In this document: positions 26,730 to 35,190 of the stretch, one piece after another | Layout: each line of letters starts with the position of its first letter | How positions within the stretch are numbered: position 1 is the stretch's first letter | Assembly: GCA_902826685.1 (NCBI GenBank) | Contig: CADEFT010000022.1 | Location: 62,001 to 126,000, forward strand | Reading direction: 5' to 3' | DNA: 64,000 nucleotides | DNA from: an uncultured Acidobacteriota bacterium | Lineage (GTDB): Bacteria > Acidobacteriota > Terriglobia > Bryobacterales > Bryobacteraceae | Program-made: the position numbers and the translations under genes | Notes under the pieces: model-generated | Databases searched by the model: none | Seen by the model: only the letters and a program-made list of their open reading frames with translations | What the model was told of the DNA's origin: nothing

Positions 26730-29700
26730 CAGAACACGATTCTCAGCCCCAATTGTAACTGGCGCGGTTGATTCGCGATGGCAGTGACGCGGCCGAACAG
26801 CGCCGCATTCGACAGGTTGGCATTGGGCGGCGAGTAGACCGGGTGGTTGATGACGTTGAATGCCTCGGCGCGGAATTCGGCGCGGAATTGCTCGCTGACG
26901 AACCGCATCGGGAACTGACGGAACAGGGACACGTCGAAGTTTTCCCATCCATCCGACCGCATGCGGTTGCGTCCGGAATTGCCGAAGGCGAACACGCCCG
27001 GCGCCGCCACCTTGGTGGTGTCGAACCAGCGATTCACCGTCGGATTACTCAGTTCCGGATTGTCGAGGAAGTTCAGGCGCAGGTATGTGCCGGCGTTGCC
27101 CGTATTGGCCAGGTCGCCGTTGATCTGCAGGCTGTAGGGCTGGCCGGAGCTCAAACGGACGATCGCGTTGGCCTGCCAGTTCCCCAGAATGTAATCGGCG
27201 GCCTTGCTGCCGGTCTGGAACTTGCGTCCGGGTCCGAATGGCAGCTCATACACGAAATTCATTGTGAGGACATGCGTCAGGTCGAAACCGGAAACGCTGC
27301 GGTCGTTGTTGAACTTGTAAGGATCCTGGATCGAGCAGCCTTCGACGCCATACCAACCCGAGCAGCCGATGTCGATCGACTTCGAGTAGGTGTAGTTGAT
27401 CATGTAGGCGAAGTTGTTGCGGTACTTCTTGTCGAGAAGGAACTGGAAGCCCTGGTAGTTGCCGCGGCCCCAACTGCGGTCGTAGTAAGTGGGCCGGATG
27501 TAGGGGAAGGGCGAGCGGGCGCGCGAGTCGCCCGGGCCGGGCGTGGTGGCGACGTTGTAGAAGCCGCCGATATCGAGACGGCGCGAACCGGAGCCCACGT
27601 AGTTCACCGTCACCACCGTATCGCTCGAGATCTGGTGCTGGACGCCGAGGTTCCACTGCATGGAATAAGGGTTCTTGGCGCGCGGATCCATGTACCACTG
27701 CACCTGATTGAACGGCGTCGGTTCGGGCAGCGCGCCCGAAGGGAACGGGTTGATGCCCTGGAACGTCGGAGTGAGTTGCGTAGAGGTAGGATTGTTGAGA
27801 TTTTCCTGCAACTGCTCGCCGACGCTCGGCCACTGCGCCGAATAGTTCTGCGCGGTCTGCACGACTGCCGCGTAGTTATCGAAGAACATGCCGAACGACG
27901 AACGCAGCGCGGTACGCTGGCCCAGCCGATAGGCAAAGCCGATGCGGGGCTGCCAGTTATCGTTCGAGTTGTGATAGAGCTTGCCGCGCGGATCGACTTC
28001 GACGTTTGCCGGCAGACGGCCGCCGGGCACGCAAGGCGCTTTCCTCAATTCTTCGCACGAGCCGGGCTGTTTTTGAATCAGGTAGACACCGCGCTGCATG
28101 TCATAGCCGCCGGTGAAGATGTTCTCATTGCCTTCCTGGCCGAGCGGCGGAATGAACGTCTTGTCGTAGCGGATGCCGTAGTTGAACGTCAGCTTCTGGT
28201 TGACGCGCCACTGATCCTGGAAATAGAAACCCATGTGGCCGCCGCGGCGCACCGTGGTCGAACGGTTGCGGAAGCCGGCGGCGTCGGGAACGTCGAGCAG
28301 GAATGACGCCAACTGCGAACCGGTGGTTCCAGGGGTTTGCGGATTGGCGGTCTGCAACGGACGGTACGTGGCGCTGGCGTTGCGCGGGGAACCAAGGAAG
28401 TCCATGTTGTTCCACTCGCCGCCGAACTTCAACTGGTGACCGCCCTTGATTTTGGTCATGGCCGACTTGAACTGCCAGATGTCGGAAGGCCGGTTCAGGG
28501 AAAGGCCTTCGGCGCCGCCGGTGGACCATCCATCGATGTTCAGCGCCGGGATGAGGGTCTGGCCGTCAAGGAAGGCGCAGCAGAAAGTGTTGACGTAACC
28601 CACTTCCTGGATGAAGTTGGCCGAAGGCAGGGAACGGAACCGGGTGCCGCTGTTGTCGGTATTTTCGAGCCGTCCAAACTGCGTCAGCAGGATGGTGGAA
28701 GGATCGAAGGTATGCACCCAGGAGGCGCCGATGTTGATCGCTTCGAAGGTACGGAAGCTGGCGAGCAGCGGACGCCCGCCCGAAGCCGTCTGGTCGAGAT
28801 CGGATTTGCTGAGACGGAAGAATGCATTGTCTTTCGGCGTCAATACGCGGTCGATGCGGACCGACCACTCTTCCTGGTTCTGGCGGAACGGCGAAGGATC
28901 GATGGCGTTGCGGTCGCCGGTGATGATGGCACCCGCGGCGGGGAACGTTCTGGCGTAGGCGAGCATGCCGGGGCGGATGCGGCTGGTGGGAATGCGATTG
29001 CCGGCGAACGGATCGCGTACGAAGCCGGTGCCGTTGGGATTGGCGCGAGTGGTGAAAGGATCGAAGATCTGGCGCGTTTCGTCGCTCAGGTCGCCAGCGA
29101 GGTTGGCGGCGGTGGGAACGCGCAGCAGGGCGTTGTTGGCGCGGCGGAAACGCCAGCCCTGATAGGCGGCATGCCAGAACGTGTTGTTGCGGCCGTTGAT
29201 CAGTTTTGGGATGACGACCGGTCCGCCGGCGGCGGCGCCGAACTGGTTCTGGCGGAACGGTGTGACCGCGGGCAGGAAGGTGCTGCGCGCATCGAACTCG
29301 TTGTTGCGCAGGTATTCCCAGGCCGATCCGTGCAGCCCGTTGGTTCCGCTTTGCGTGGCCACGGTGATGACTCCACCGAGCGCGCCGCCGAACTCCGCCT
29401 GGTCGTTATGCGACTGCACCTTGAACTCGGCGATGGCGTCGATGATCGGATTCACGGCGGGCGTCGAAAGCATCAAACCCTGATTGGTGATGCCGTCGAG
29501 CGTCCAAAGATTGGAGCGGTTGGTCTGGCCGTTGATCGAGGGGAAGATGAAGGCCCCAATGCCAGGATGGGCGAAGCCCGAGCCGGTATTCTGCGACACG
29601 CTCACCGGGGCGACGCCGGGCGTGAGGGAAAGCAACTGGGTGAAGTTGCGGCCATTCAGGGGAAGGTCGACGACCTGTTCGCGCGCCACCACGGCGCCGA

Positions 29701-30097
29701 TCTCGGAGGTCGAGGACTGCACTTCCGCGCCGATCGCCTCCACTTGCACCGACTGCTCGACCGAGCCTACTTCAAGCACCAGGTCGAGTGTGGCGGTCTG
29801 GCCGACGGCGAGCGTAAAAGCCTGCAGCCGGTTGGTACGGAAGCCCGTCTTGGTGGCTTCGAGCGTATACTGGCCGGGCAGAATATTCAGAAAGACATAG
29901 AGTCCGGTGGCGTTGGTCACCGTTCGCGTCTCTACGGAGGTGGCGGTATTTTTGAGCAGCAGCGCGGCTTCCGGAATGACGCTTCCGGTGCTATCGCGCA
30001 AAGTGCCGTTTACCGTGGCATTTGAAATCTGGCCGTAAAGGGCCGAGGACGCGGACAGAAACAGGGCGGCGAGGGCCGCCTTCCTGGCGAGGTTCAT
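26729..30097 (-). CDS. TonB-dependent receptor, Oar-like, with carboxypeptidase-regulatory domain
   Basis: A 1122-residue outer-membrane protein. The ATG at 30097 opens the signal peptide MNLARKAALAALFLSASSALYGQ and has GGGAGATC at the right distance. Residues ~25-110 are a carboxypeptidase-regulatory/Ig-like domain (GTLRDSTGSVIPEAALLL...). A plug follows (DLPLNGRNFTQLLSLTPGV), then a large beta-barrel ending in LQLGLRIVF with the terminal Phe expected for BAM-mediated insertion. Such Oar-like receptors are expanded in Acidobacteriota and probably import large substrates or export proteins. The gene is divergent from the octahaem cytochrome (67 bases) and coupled to the downstream TPR gene. 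Confidence 0.93.
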   Translation of the reverse strand: MNLARKAALAALFLSASSALYGQISNATVNGTLRDSTGSVIPEAALLLKNTATSVETRTVTNATGLYVFLNILPGQYTLEATKTGFRTNRLQAFTLAVGQTATLDLVLEVGSVEQSVQVEAIGAEVQSSTSEIGAVVAREQVVDLPLNGRNFTQLLSLTPGVAPVSVSQNTGSGFAHPGIGAFIFPSINGQTNRSNLWTLDGITNQGLMLSTPAVNPIIDAIAEFKVQSHNDQAEFGGALGGVITVATQSGTNGLHGSAWEYLRNNEFDARSTFLPAVTPFRQNQFGAAAGGPVVIPKLINGRNNTFWHAAYQGWRFRRANNALLRVPTAANLAGDLSDETRQIFDPFTTRANPNGTGFVRDPFAGNRIPTSRIRPGMLAYARTFPAAGAIITGDRNAIDPSPFRQNQEEWSVRIDRVLTPKDNAFFRLSKSDLDQTASGGRPLLASFRTFEAINIGASWVHTFDPSTILLTQFGRLENTDNSGTRFRSLPSANFIQEVGYVNTFCCAFLDGQTLIPALNIDGWSTGGAEGLSLNRPSDIWQFKSAMTKIKGGHQLKFGGEWNNMDFLGSPRNASATYRPLQTANPQTPGTTGSQLASFLLDVPDAAGFRNRSTTVRRGGHMGFYFQDQWRVNQKLTFNYGIRYDKTFIPPLGQEGNENIFTGGYDMQRGVYLIQKQPGSCEELRKAPCVPGGRLPANVEVDPRGKLYHNSNDNWQPRIGFAYRLGQRTALRSSFGMFFDNYAAVVQTAQNYSAQWPSVGEQLQENLNNPTSTQLTPTFQGINPFPSGALPEPTPFNQVQWYMDPRAKNPYSMQWNLGVQHQISSDTVVTVNYVGSGSRRLDIGGFYNVATTPGPGDSRARSPFPYIRPTYYDRSWGRGNYQGFQFLLDKKYRNNFAYMINYTYSKSIDIGCSGWYGVEGCSIQDPYKFNNDRSVSGFDLTHVLTMNFVYELPFGPGRKFQTGSKAADYILGNWQANAIVRLSSGQPYSLQINGDLANTGNAGTYLRLNFLDNPELSNPTVNRWFDTTKVAAPGVFAFGNSGRNRMRSDGWENFDVSLFRQFPMRFVSEQFRAEFRAEAFNVINHPVYSPPNANLSNAALFGRVTAIANQPRQLQLGLRIVF

Positions 30098-30164
30098 ACT
30101 TTGATCTCCCACTGCAAAGCGCGAAGCAAACTCAACAAGCATATCGTAATCTGAAGGGTGCCGC

Positions 30165-31814
30165 ATGACCGCCGCCCTGCTTGCCATCGCGCTTTCGGCT
30201 CAGGATCTTGACGTCGCGCTTACCCATCGCGATCGCGCCGGCACGGCCGTTGTGGATGAGGCCGCCGGCCCGGAGGAGCGCCGTGCTTTTCAAGCGCTGT
30301 TGAAGGAAAGCGATCCTTTGCGGCGGCGATCCCTGGCCTCCGGATTTCTAAATCGCTATCCGTCGTCATGGCTGTACGCGCAGGCGCACGAAGCCGCGGC
30401 GATGGCTTGTTTCGATCTGGGTGACACGGCGAGCGGGTTGTTTCATGCGCGGCAATCGTTGGCGGTGTACCCGGAGAATGCGGGGCTGTTGGGAACCATG
30501 GCCGCCGTGCGTTTCAATCGCGGCGAAGTGGCGGGAGCGAAGGAGAACGCGCGCCGTGTGCTTGAGTTACTCGACCGGTTCCCTCACCCAGGCGATGTTC
30601 GGGACCGGCTGCGGGCGGTGGCGTTGAAGATCGATGGCGATGCGCCCGTCGTGACACGGGGCGGGAAGCGCGAGCCTCGCTCGGCCTGGGCGGGTTCGGC
30701 CGCCTGCCGCGAATGCCACACACAGCGGTTCGATTCCTGGCGGCAGACCGGCATGGCGAAGATGCTGGCCCCGGTCGATCCTTCGGCGGTGATCGGCGAT
30801 TTCACCGGCGCCTTTCAGGACCGCTCCGGCGCGGCAGTGCGATTTTCCAGATCCGGGCCGCGATTCTTCTTCGAACTTCGGCGCGCGGGCGGGCAATGGG
30901 ATCGCTACCCGGTGGACTACACGATCGGTTCGAAATGGCAGCAGGCGTATGCGACACGCTCGCCCGATGGCGGCCTGCACGTGCTTCCGGTACAGTACAG
31001 CCGGGTGGAGAAGGCATGGTTGAATTATTGGCGCGTCATCGATCCGGCCGGCTCGGAGCGCGCCGACCCGTCGGGCTTTCACCGGTTCTCTGAAGTCACT
31101 TCCTATCAGCGCAACTGCGCGCCCTGCCACACCAGCGTGACCGATGAAAGCGGCTTTGCCGAGGCGGGCGTGAATTGCGAGGCCTGCCACGGTCCATCGG
31201 CGGCCCATGCCGCGGGCACTGCCGCCGCGCGAAGCTTCACGAAGATGGACAACCGCCAGGCGGTGGAGGTGTGCGCGCAGTGCCATGCCCAATCGGCGCT
31301 GCGGGAACCGATGGCGTTTCCGCCGCGCTACCAGCGGCGCCCTTACGCGGCGTTCTCGCGCAAGGGCTTTTACAAGGACGGGCGCTTTCGTGAGACCACG
31401 TTCATCGTGGAAGCTTTTGAGCGCTCCGCCTGCTATCGGGTGGGCCAGGCGCATTGCGGAAGCTGCCATGACCCGCACCCGCGGGATCCGGCGTCGAATC
31501 CCAAGTCCTTGAAGTTTGCCATTGATGACGATGGCATGTGTCTGCAATGCCATGCGGCGCAGTATGCCGGTGCCAGGCACGTTCGCCACGACCCGGGCGG
31601 CGCAGGTGCGCGGTGCGTCTCCTGCCACATGCCAAAGATCATGAACAGCCTGATGTTTCAGGCGCGGACCCATCAGATCGACGACAAGCCCGATGCGGCG
31701 ATGACGGCGCGTTTCGGATCCACCGAAAGCCCGAATGCGTGCCTGATGTGCCACGCCGGAAAGGACAGCGCATGGTTGAGCGCGCAATTGCGCTTCTGGC
31801 CGCCGCGGCGCTAG
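30165..31814 (+). CDS. Octahaem c-type cytochrome with TPR-like N-terminus
   Basis: A 549-residue secreted cytochrome with signal peptide MTAALLAIALSAQD. Residues ~60-150 form TPR-like helices (SWLYAQAHEAAAMACFDLGD). Eight haem c motifs follow: CRECH, CAPCH, CEACH, CAQCH, CGSCH, CLQCH, CVSCH and CLMCH, in a cytochrome c554/doubled-CXXCH arrangement. CVSCHMPK is the motif shared with the two neighbouring cytochromes. It ends in a short basic tail. The gene is divergent from the TonB-dependent receptor and overlaps the heptahaem gene by 43 bases. It may be a periplasmic electron carrier or reductase; the substrate is unknown. Confidence 0.9.
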   Translation: MTAALLAIALSAQDLDVALTHRDRAGTAVVDEAAGPEERRAFQALLKESDPLRRRSLASGFLNRYPSSWLYAQAHEAAAMACFDLGDTASGLFHARQSLAVYPENAGLLGTMAAVRFNRGEVAGAKENARRVLELLDRFPHPGDVRDRLRAVALKIDGDAPVVTRGGKREPRSAWAGSAACRECHTQRFDSWRQTGMAKMLAPVDPSAVIGDFTGAFQDRSGAAVRFSRSGPRFFFELRRAGGQWDRYPVDYTIGSKWQQAYATRSPDGGLHVLPVQYSRVEKAWLNYWRVIDPAGSERADPSGFHRFSEVTSYQRNCAPCHTSVTDESGFAEAGVNCEACHGPSAAHAAGTAAARSFTKMDNRQAVEVCAQCHAQSALREPMAFPPRYQRRPYAAFSRKGFYKDGRFRETTFIVEAFERSACYRVGQAHCGSCHDPHPRDPASNPKSLKFAIDDDGMCLQCHAAQYAGARHVRHDPGGAGARCVSCHMPKIMNSLMFQARTHQIDDKPDAAMTARFGSTESPNACLMCHAGKDSAWLSAQLRFWPPRR

Positions 31815-33328
31815 CCCAGGCGCAGGAGTACGCGGGATCGAAGGTGTGCTCTGGCTGTCACCCGGCTATTTACCGGCATTGGGTGAAGACGCCGATGGGC
31901 CGCGCGATCACGCCGGCGGCGGAGCACGTCGGGCTTGGGCCGGCGCAGGTCCAGATGGAATCTTTGAAGCGCCAGTTCACGGTGACGGTGGAGGAAGGGC
32001 GGCTGGTGCAGACGGAGTCGGGCGATGGGTTTCGTACGTCCCATCCACTGGCTTACGCGATCGGCTCCGGTATCAACGGGTTCAGCTTTCTGGTCGCGCG
32101 TGGCGATCACCTGTTTCAGGCGCCGCTGTCTTATTACAGCCGCGCCCGGTCGTGGGGGCTTTCGCCGGGTTATGAATTCGCCGATTACGGTTTCGACCGG
32201 CCGATCGCCACTGGCTGCATCGCCTGCCACAGCGGGCGTCCGCGTCCGGTGGCGGGTCGCAACGGGCAGTTTTCAGAGCCGCCGTTTGAAGAACTTTCGA
32301 TCGGCTGCGAGAATTGCCACGGACCGGGGCGGGCGCACGCCGCGCGAAAGGGGCCGATCGTCAATCCGGCGAAGCTGACGAGGGCACTGGCCGACGACGT
32401 CTGCATGAATTGCCACCAGGGCGGCGATACTCGCATTCCGTTGCCGGGCAAAACGGAACTCGATTTCCGGCCGGGCCGGCCGCTCGGTGAGACGATGGCG
32501 ATCTTCAAGATGCCGCGTGTACGCGGCGCGGCGGGATCCGATCTGCTGGAGCATCATGAATCGATGCGGTTGAGCGCGTGCTTCCGGTCAAGCAAGGGAA
32601 AGATGGGCTGCGGCACTTGCCACAACCCGCATGCGGAGTCGGCGGACTATCGGGCGAAATGCGTCTCCTGTCACGCCAAGCCTTTCGCCGCGGACCACCC
32701 GGACCGTCAAAGCGACTGCGTCTCGTGCCACATGCCGAAGCGCGAGGTTGGTGTGATCGCGCATTCGGCGTTGACCAATCACCGCATCGTGCGTACGGCG
32801 TCGCAGCCGCTGCCCGAGGCGGCGTTCGCCGAAACCGATCTCGTTCATTTCAACGGCGGGCCCCTGCCGGTGATTACGCGGATGCGAGCTTACGGGCAGT
32901 TGATGGAACAGCAGCCGGCATACCGGGAGCGCTTCGAAGCGCTGCTGGCGGAGTCGGCGCGCGCTTATCCGATGGATCCGCTGGTGCTGGCGGCGTTGGG
33001 CCGCTCGGCGTTGAGGGCCCAGAAGAATGAGGCCGCGGTGGCGTATCTGAACAAGGCGCTGGCGGCGGGTTCGGAGGCGGCGAGCACGTTCGAAGACCTG
33101 GGCGAAGCGCAATCGCGCCTGGGCGATCTGGAGGCCGCGGTGGCGACTCTGCGGCGCGGCCTGGAGCTTGCGCCTTTTGCCCCCGCCTTGCGCAAATCGC
33201 TGGCGCTGCGCTACATCAAGCTGCAGCGCTATGCGGAGGCGCGGCGGGCGCTCGCCGAGTATGTCGAACTGTTTCCGCAGGACGATTTTATTCGCGGACT
33301 GTTGAACAAGGTGTCGCCGCCGCGTTAG
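31772..33328 (+). CDS. Heptahaem c-type cytochrome with C-terminal TPRs
   Basis: A 518-residue secreted protein. I place the start at 31772, where MVERAIALLAAAALAQAQ is a clear signal peptide, although this lies 43 bases inside the preceding cytochrome gene. Seven haem motifs are seen: CSGCH, CIACH, CENCH, CMNCH, CGTCH, CVSCH and CVSCHMPK. Residues ~375-515 are TPRs (PLVLAALGRSALRAQKNEAA and following). Block order matches the minus-strand cytochrome at 33617-35098, so the two are paralogues. The 43-base overlap implies co-translation with the octahaem protein. Confidence 0.9.
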   Translation: MVERAIALLAAAALAQAQEYAGSKVCSGCHPAIYRHWVKTPMGRAITPAAEHVGLGPAQVQMESLKRQFTVTVEEGRLVQTESGDGFRTSHPLAYAIGSGINGFSFLVARGDHLFQAPLSYYSRARSWGLSPGYEFADYGFDRPIATGCIACHSGRPRPVAGRNGQFSEPPFEELSIGCENCHGPGRAHAARKGPIVNPAKLTRALADDVCMNCHQGGDTRIPLPGKTELDFRPGRPLGETMAIFKMPRVRGAAGSDLLEHHESMRLSACFRSSKGKMGCGTCHNPHAESADYRAKCVSCHAKPFAADHPDRQSDCVSCHMPKREVGVIAHSALTNHRIVRTASQPLPEAAFAETDLVHFNGGPLPVITRMRAYGQLMEQQPAYRERFEALLAESARAYPMDPLVLAALGRSALRAQKNEAAVAYLNKALAAGSEAASTFEDLGEAQSRLGDLEAAVATLRRGLELAPFAPALRKSLALRYIKLQRYAEARRALAEYVELFPQDDFIRGLLNKVSPPR

Positions 33329-33334
33329 ACGCCG
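33321..33334 (+). repeat. 14-bp direct repeat, left copy
   Basis: CGCGTTAGACGCCG occurs here, spanning the stop codon of the heptahaem gene, and again at 33621-33634, exactly 300 bases away. The two copies bracket the whole convergent intergenic region. Confidence 0.75.
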
Positions 33335-33382
33335 GGTGATTCGAGCACGCAGAGGCGTTCATGGCATCTTTGCGCGATCCGG

Positions 33383-33511
33383 CTTCGCGGAGTCGCTGCG
33401 GTCTCGTGCAACAGGTGTGCTTGCTTATGCATGGATTCTGGGGCGCTCGCTTCGCGCGACTGCGGATTCCGTGCAACAGGTGCGCTCACTCAGGCGTGGA
33501 TTCTGGGCGCT
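33383..33511 (+). repeat. Two imperfect tandem copies of a ~63-bp unit
   Basis: Copy A (33383-33447) and copy B (33450-33511) share CTTCGCG, CTGCGG, GTGCAACAGGTG and TGGATTCTGGGG/CGCT in order. The shared GTGCAACAGGTG boxes start 65 bases apart (33406 and 33471). A third partial unit may begin at 33510. The 288-base region between the two convergent cytochrome genes holds only these repeats and no credible reading frame. Confidence 0.65.
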
Positions 33512-33616
33512 TCGCGGAGGACTGAACGAGGGTGGTCACTGCACCCAGACGCCGTTGCTTCGCGCGGTCCGCCTGGCCGAGTCCCCGGCGGATTTTCTGC
33601 AAGCCTCACGTGCAGG

Positions 33617-35098
33617 TCAACGCGTTAGACGCCGCTTCGCTTCGCGCGCGATCAGGCTTTGCGGATTGACGACCAAATAACGGTCGAGGGCATTCGATTC
33701 CGGGCGGATTTCCTGCAGCAGGTGATAGGCGGACTCGCGGGCAGGCTCGAGGGCTATCGCCTTTTCTAGCGCCGCCGCGGCGTTGGCTTTCGCGCCCTGC
33801 GCGCGGAGGACTACGGCCAGTTTTTCGTGTAGCCCGGCATCGCGCGGCGACTGTGCGATCGCCGCTTGAAGAAGCTTTGCAGCGTCGGCGTGCCGGTCCT
33901 GGAGAAACAGCACCATGCCGATGGCGGCGAGAACGCTCGAGTCTTTTTCGAAAGCGGGGAAGACCGCACGCAGCTCCTGGTAGCCCTGCTGGATCAGGGC
34001 CTGGTTGCGGTCCCGTTCGCCTATGGCGATCAGAGCGAGGCCGCGATTGCGGCGCGCCACCGGTGCCGCCGATGGCTCGCGCCAGGGCTTCAAATTGAGC
34101 GTGGTTGGTCCGGGCTTGGGTTCGTTTCGCCAACGGGCGATGCGGTGGTCGGTAAAGGCGGTGTGAGCGCCATCGGAAGCCGGGCGCTTCGGCATATGAC
34201 ACCCGGCGCAACCGGCGCCCTTGGGATGAGACTCAGACCGCGCGCCGGCGTGACAGCTCAGGCATCGGCCGTTCACATCCACCGGACTGCCGTGCGGCGA
34301 GTGGCACGTTGTGCACGCGAGTTTGGGGACGCATCGGCTGAGCGCCAATTGCTCGACGTGGCTGATGACGCGCAGATCCGCGCGCGGCCGGTCGTAAATG
34401 AAGGTGGCGGCGAAATCCTCAAGCGGCGCGCCGGGCTGAAAATCTTCGAGCGCGCGGCCGGGATTGGGAATGCGCGCCTCACCGGCGAGGTGGCACTGCT
34501 CGCATACCGAGTCGCGGGCGATGGCGTTGAGGCGGGCCGGATTGACGATGGTCCCCTTACGCGGCTCGGACAGATGACGAGCGGGGTCGCCGTGGCAGCG
34601 CTCGCATCCGATGGCGCTTGGTGCGCCGGCATTGCCGCTGGCATGGCAGAACAGGCATTCGGAAGAGACCGCACGGTTGAAGTCGGGATGCGTCATGGAC
34701 TCATAGCCCGGCGCCACGTCCCAGCGGCGGGCGCGAGGGTACTCGGCCACGGGCGATTGGAACAGCGCACCGCCGATGCGGATCAGAAATCCACGCGCGT
34801 GACTGCCGGAACCGATGGGGTAGGCCACTTCGTGGGACGCGGTGAGCCCGGAGCGTGTAAGTGTCTGCCGCATGCCGCTCACCGAGACATCCGTACCCGA
34901 AAGCTCATGACGAAACCGGGCCGCCGGCGGCACAGCCGGCGAGCCGAAAGATCGTCCCATCGGCGAGTCGCGGAAAGCGGCGGTTTGGGAGGGGTGACAG
35001 TCCCTGCAGGCATCGCCGGAAGCCGCCAGCGGAATGGCCAGGAGGAGGATGGTGAGCCGGGCGGGATTCGAACCCGCGACCCTATGCTTAAAAGGCAT
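33617..35098 (-). CDS. Heptahaem c-type cytochrome with TPRs; start codon lies in a tRNA gene
   Basis: About 493 residues, paralogous to the 518-residue cytochrome. Seven haem motifs: CRDCH, CLFCH, CERCH, CEQCH, CTTCH, CLSCH and CAGCHMPK, followed by TPR-like helices (about 345-480). The hydrophobic core of the signal peptide (LTILLLAIPLAASG) begins exactly at the 3' end of the same-strand tRNA-Lys. No ATG, GTG or TTG occurs in frame between the tRNA and the first haem motif. The ATG at 35098, inside the tRNA anticodon arm, gives MPFKHRVAGSNPAR ahead of that core, a plausible signal n-region. A near-cognate start (CTG or ATT) after the CCA is the alternative. Start uncertain, gene body certain. 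Confidence 0.8.
   Translation of the reverse strand: MPFKHRVAGSNPARLTILLLAIPLAASGDACRDCHPSQTAAFRDSPMGRSFGSPAVPPAARFRHELSGTDVSVSGMRQTLTRSGLTASHEVAYPIGSGSHARGFLIRIGGALFQSPVAEYPRARRWDVAPGYESMTHPDFNRAVSSECLFCHASGNAGAPSAIGCERCHGDPARHLSEPRKGTIVNPARLNAIARDSVCEQCHLAGEARIPNPGRALEDFQPGAPLEDFAATFIYDRPRADLRVISHVEQLALSRCVPKLACTTCHSPHGSPVDVNGRCLSCHAGARSESHPKGAGCAGCHMPKRPASDGAHTAFTDHRIARWRNEPKPGPTTLNLKPWREPSAAPVARRNRGLALIAIGERDRNQALIQQGYQELRAVFPAFEKDSSVLAAIGMVLFLQDRHADAAKLLQAAIAQSPRDAGLHEKLAVVLRAQGAKANAAAALEKAIALEPARESAYHLLQEIRPESNALDRYLVVNPQSLIAREAKRRLTR
33621..33634 (+). repeat. 14-bp direct repeat, right copy
   Basis: Second copy of CGCGTTAGACGCCG, lying inside the last codons of the minus-strand heptahaem gene, exactly 300 bases from the left copy at 33321. 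Confidence 0.75.
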
Positions 35099-35125
35099 AT
35101 GCTCTACCAACTGAGCTACCGGCCC
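35050..35125 (-). tRNA. tRNA-Lys (anticodon TTT)
   Basis: Cloverleaf with a seven-pair acceptor stem (GGGCCGG with CCGGCTC, one G-U pair), a D-arm containing TAGCTCAGTTGGTAGAG, anticodon stem TATGC/GCATA with loop CTTTTAA (anticodon TTT), a T-arm with GGTTCGAATCC, discriminator A, and a genome-encoded CCA. It is 76 nt long. It directly precedes, on the same strand, the heptahaem cytochrome gene. Confidence 0.97.
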
Positions 35126-35155
35126 CTGGGTCTGAACGAGATCACGTTCTTTGTC

Positions 35156-35183
35156 AGAATACCACGGCGGATGTTAGAGTCGA
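35156..35183 (-). promoter_or_regulatory. Possible sigma70 promoter for the tRNA-Lys
   Basis: On the minus strand TCGACT (35183-35178) and TATTCT (35161-35156) are separated by 16 bases, about 30 bases before the tRNA 5' end. Each hexamer matches four of six consensus bases. It would also serve the cytochrome gene behind the tRNA. Confidence 0.35.
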
Positions 35184-35190
35184 GGGACGA

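Noticed and set aside
33321-33634. GTTAGAC within the 14-bp repeat fits the integron attC right-box pattern GTTRRRY
   Set aside because: No RYYYAAC partner box or attC-like hairpin was found within about 130 bases on either side, and there is no integron integrase in the window.
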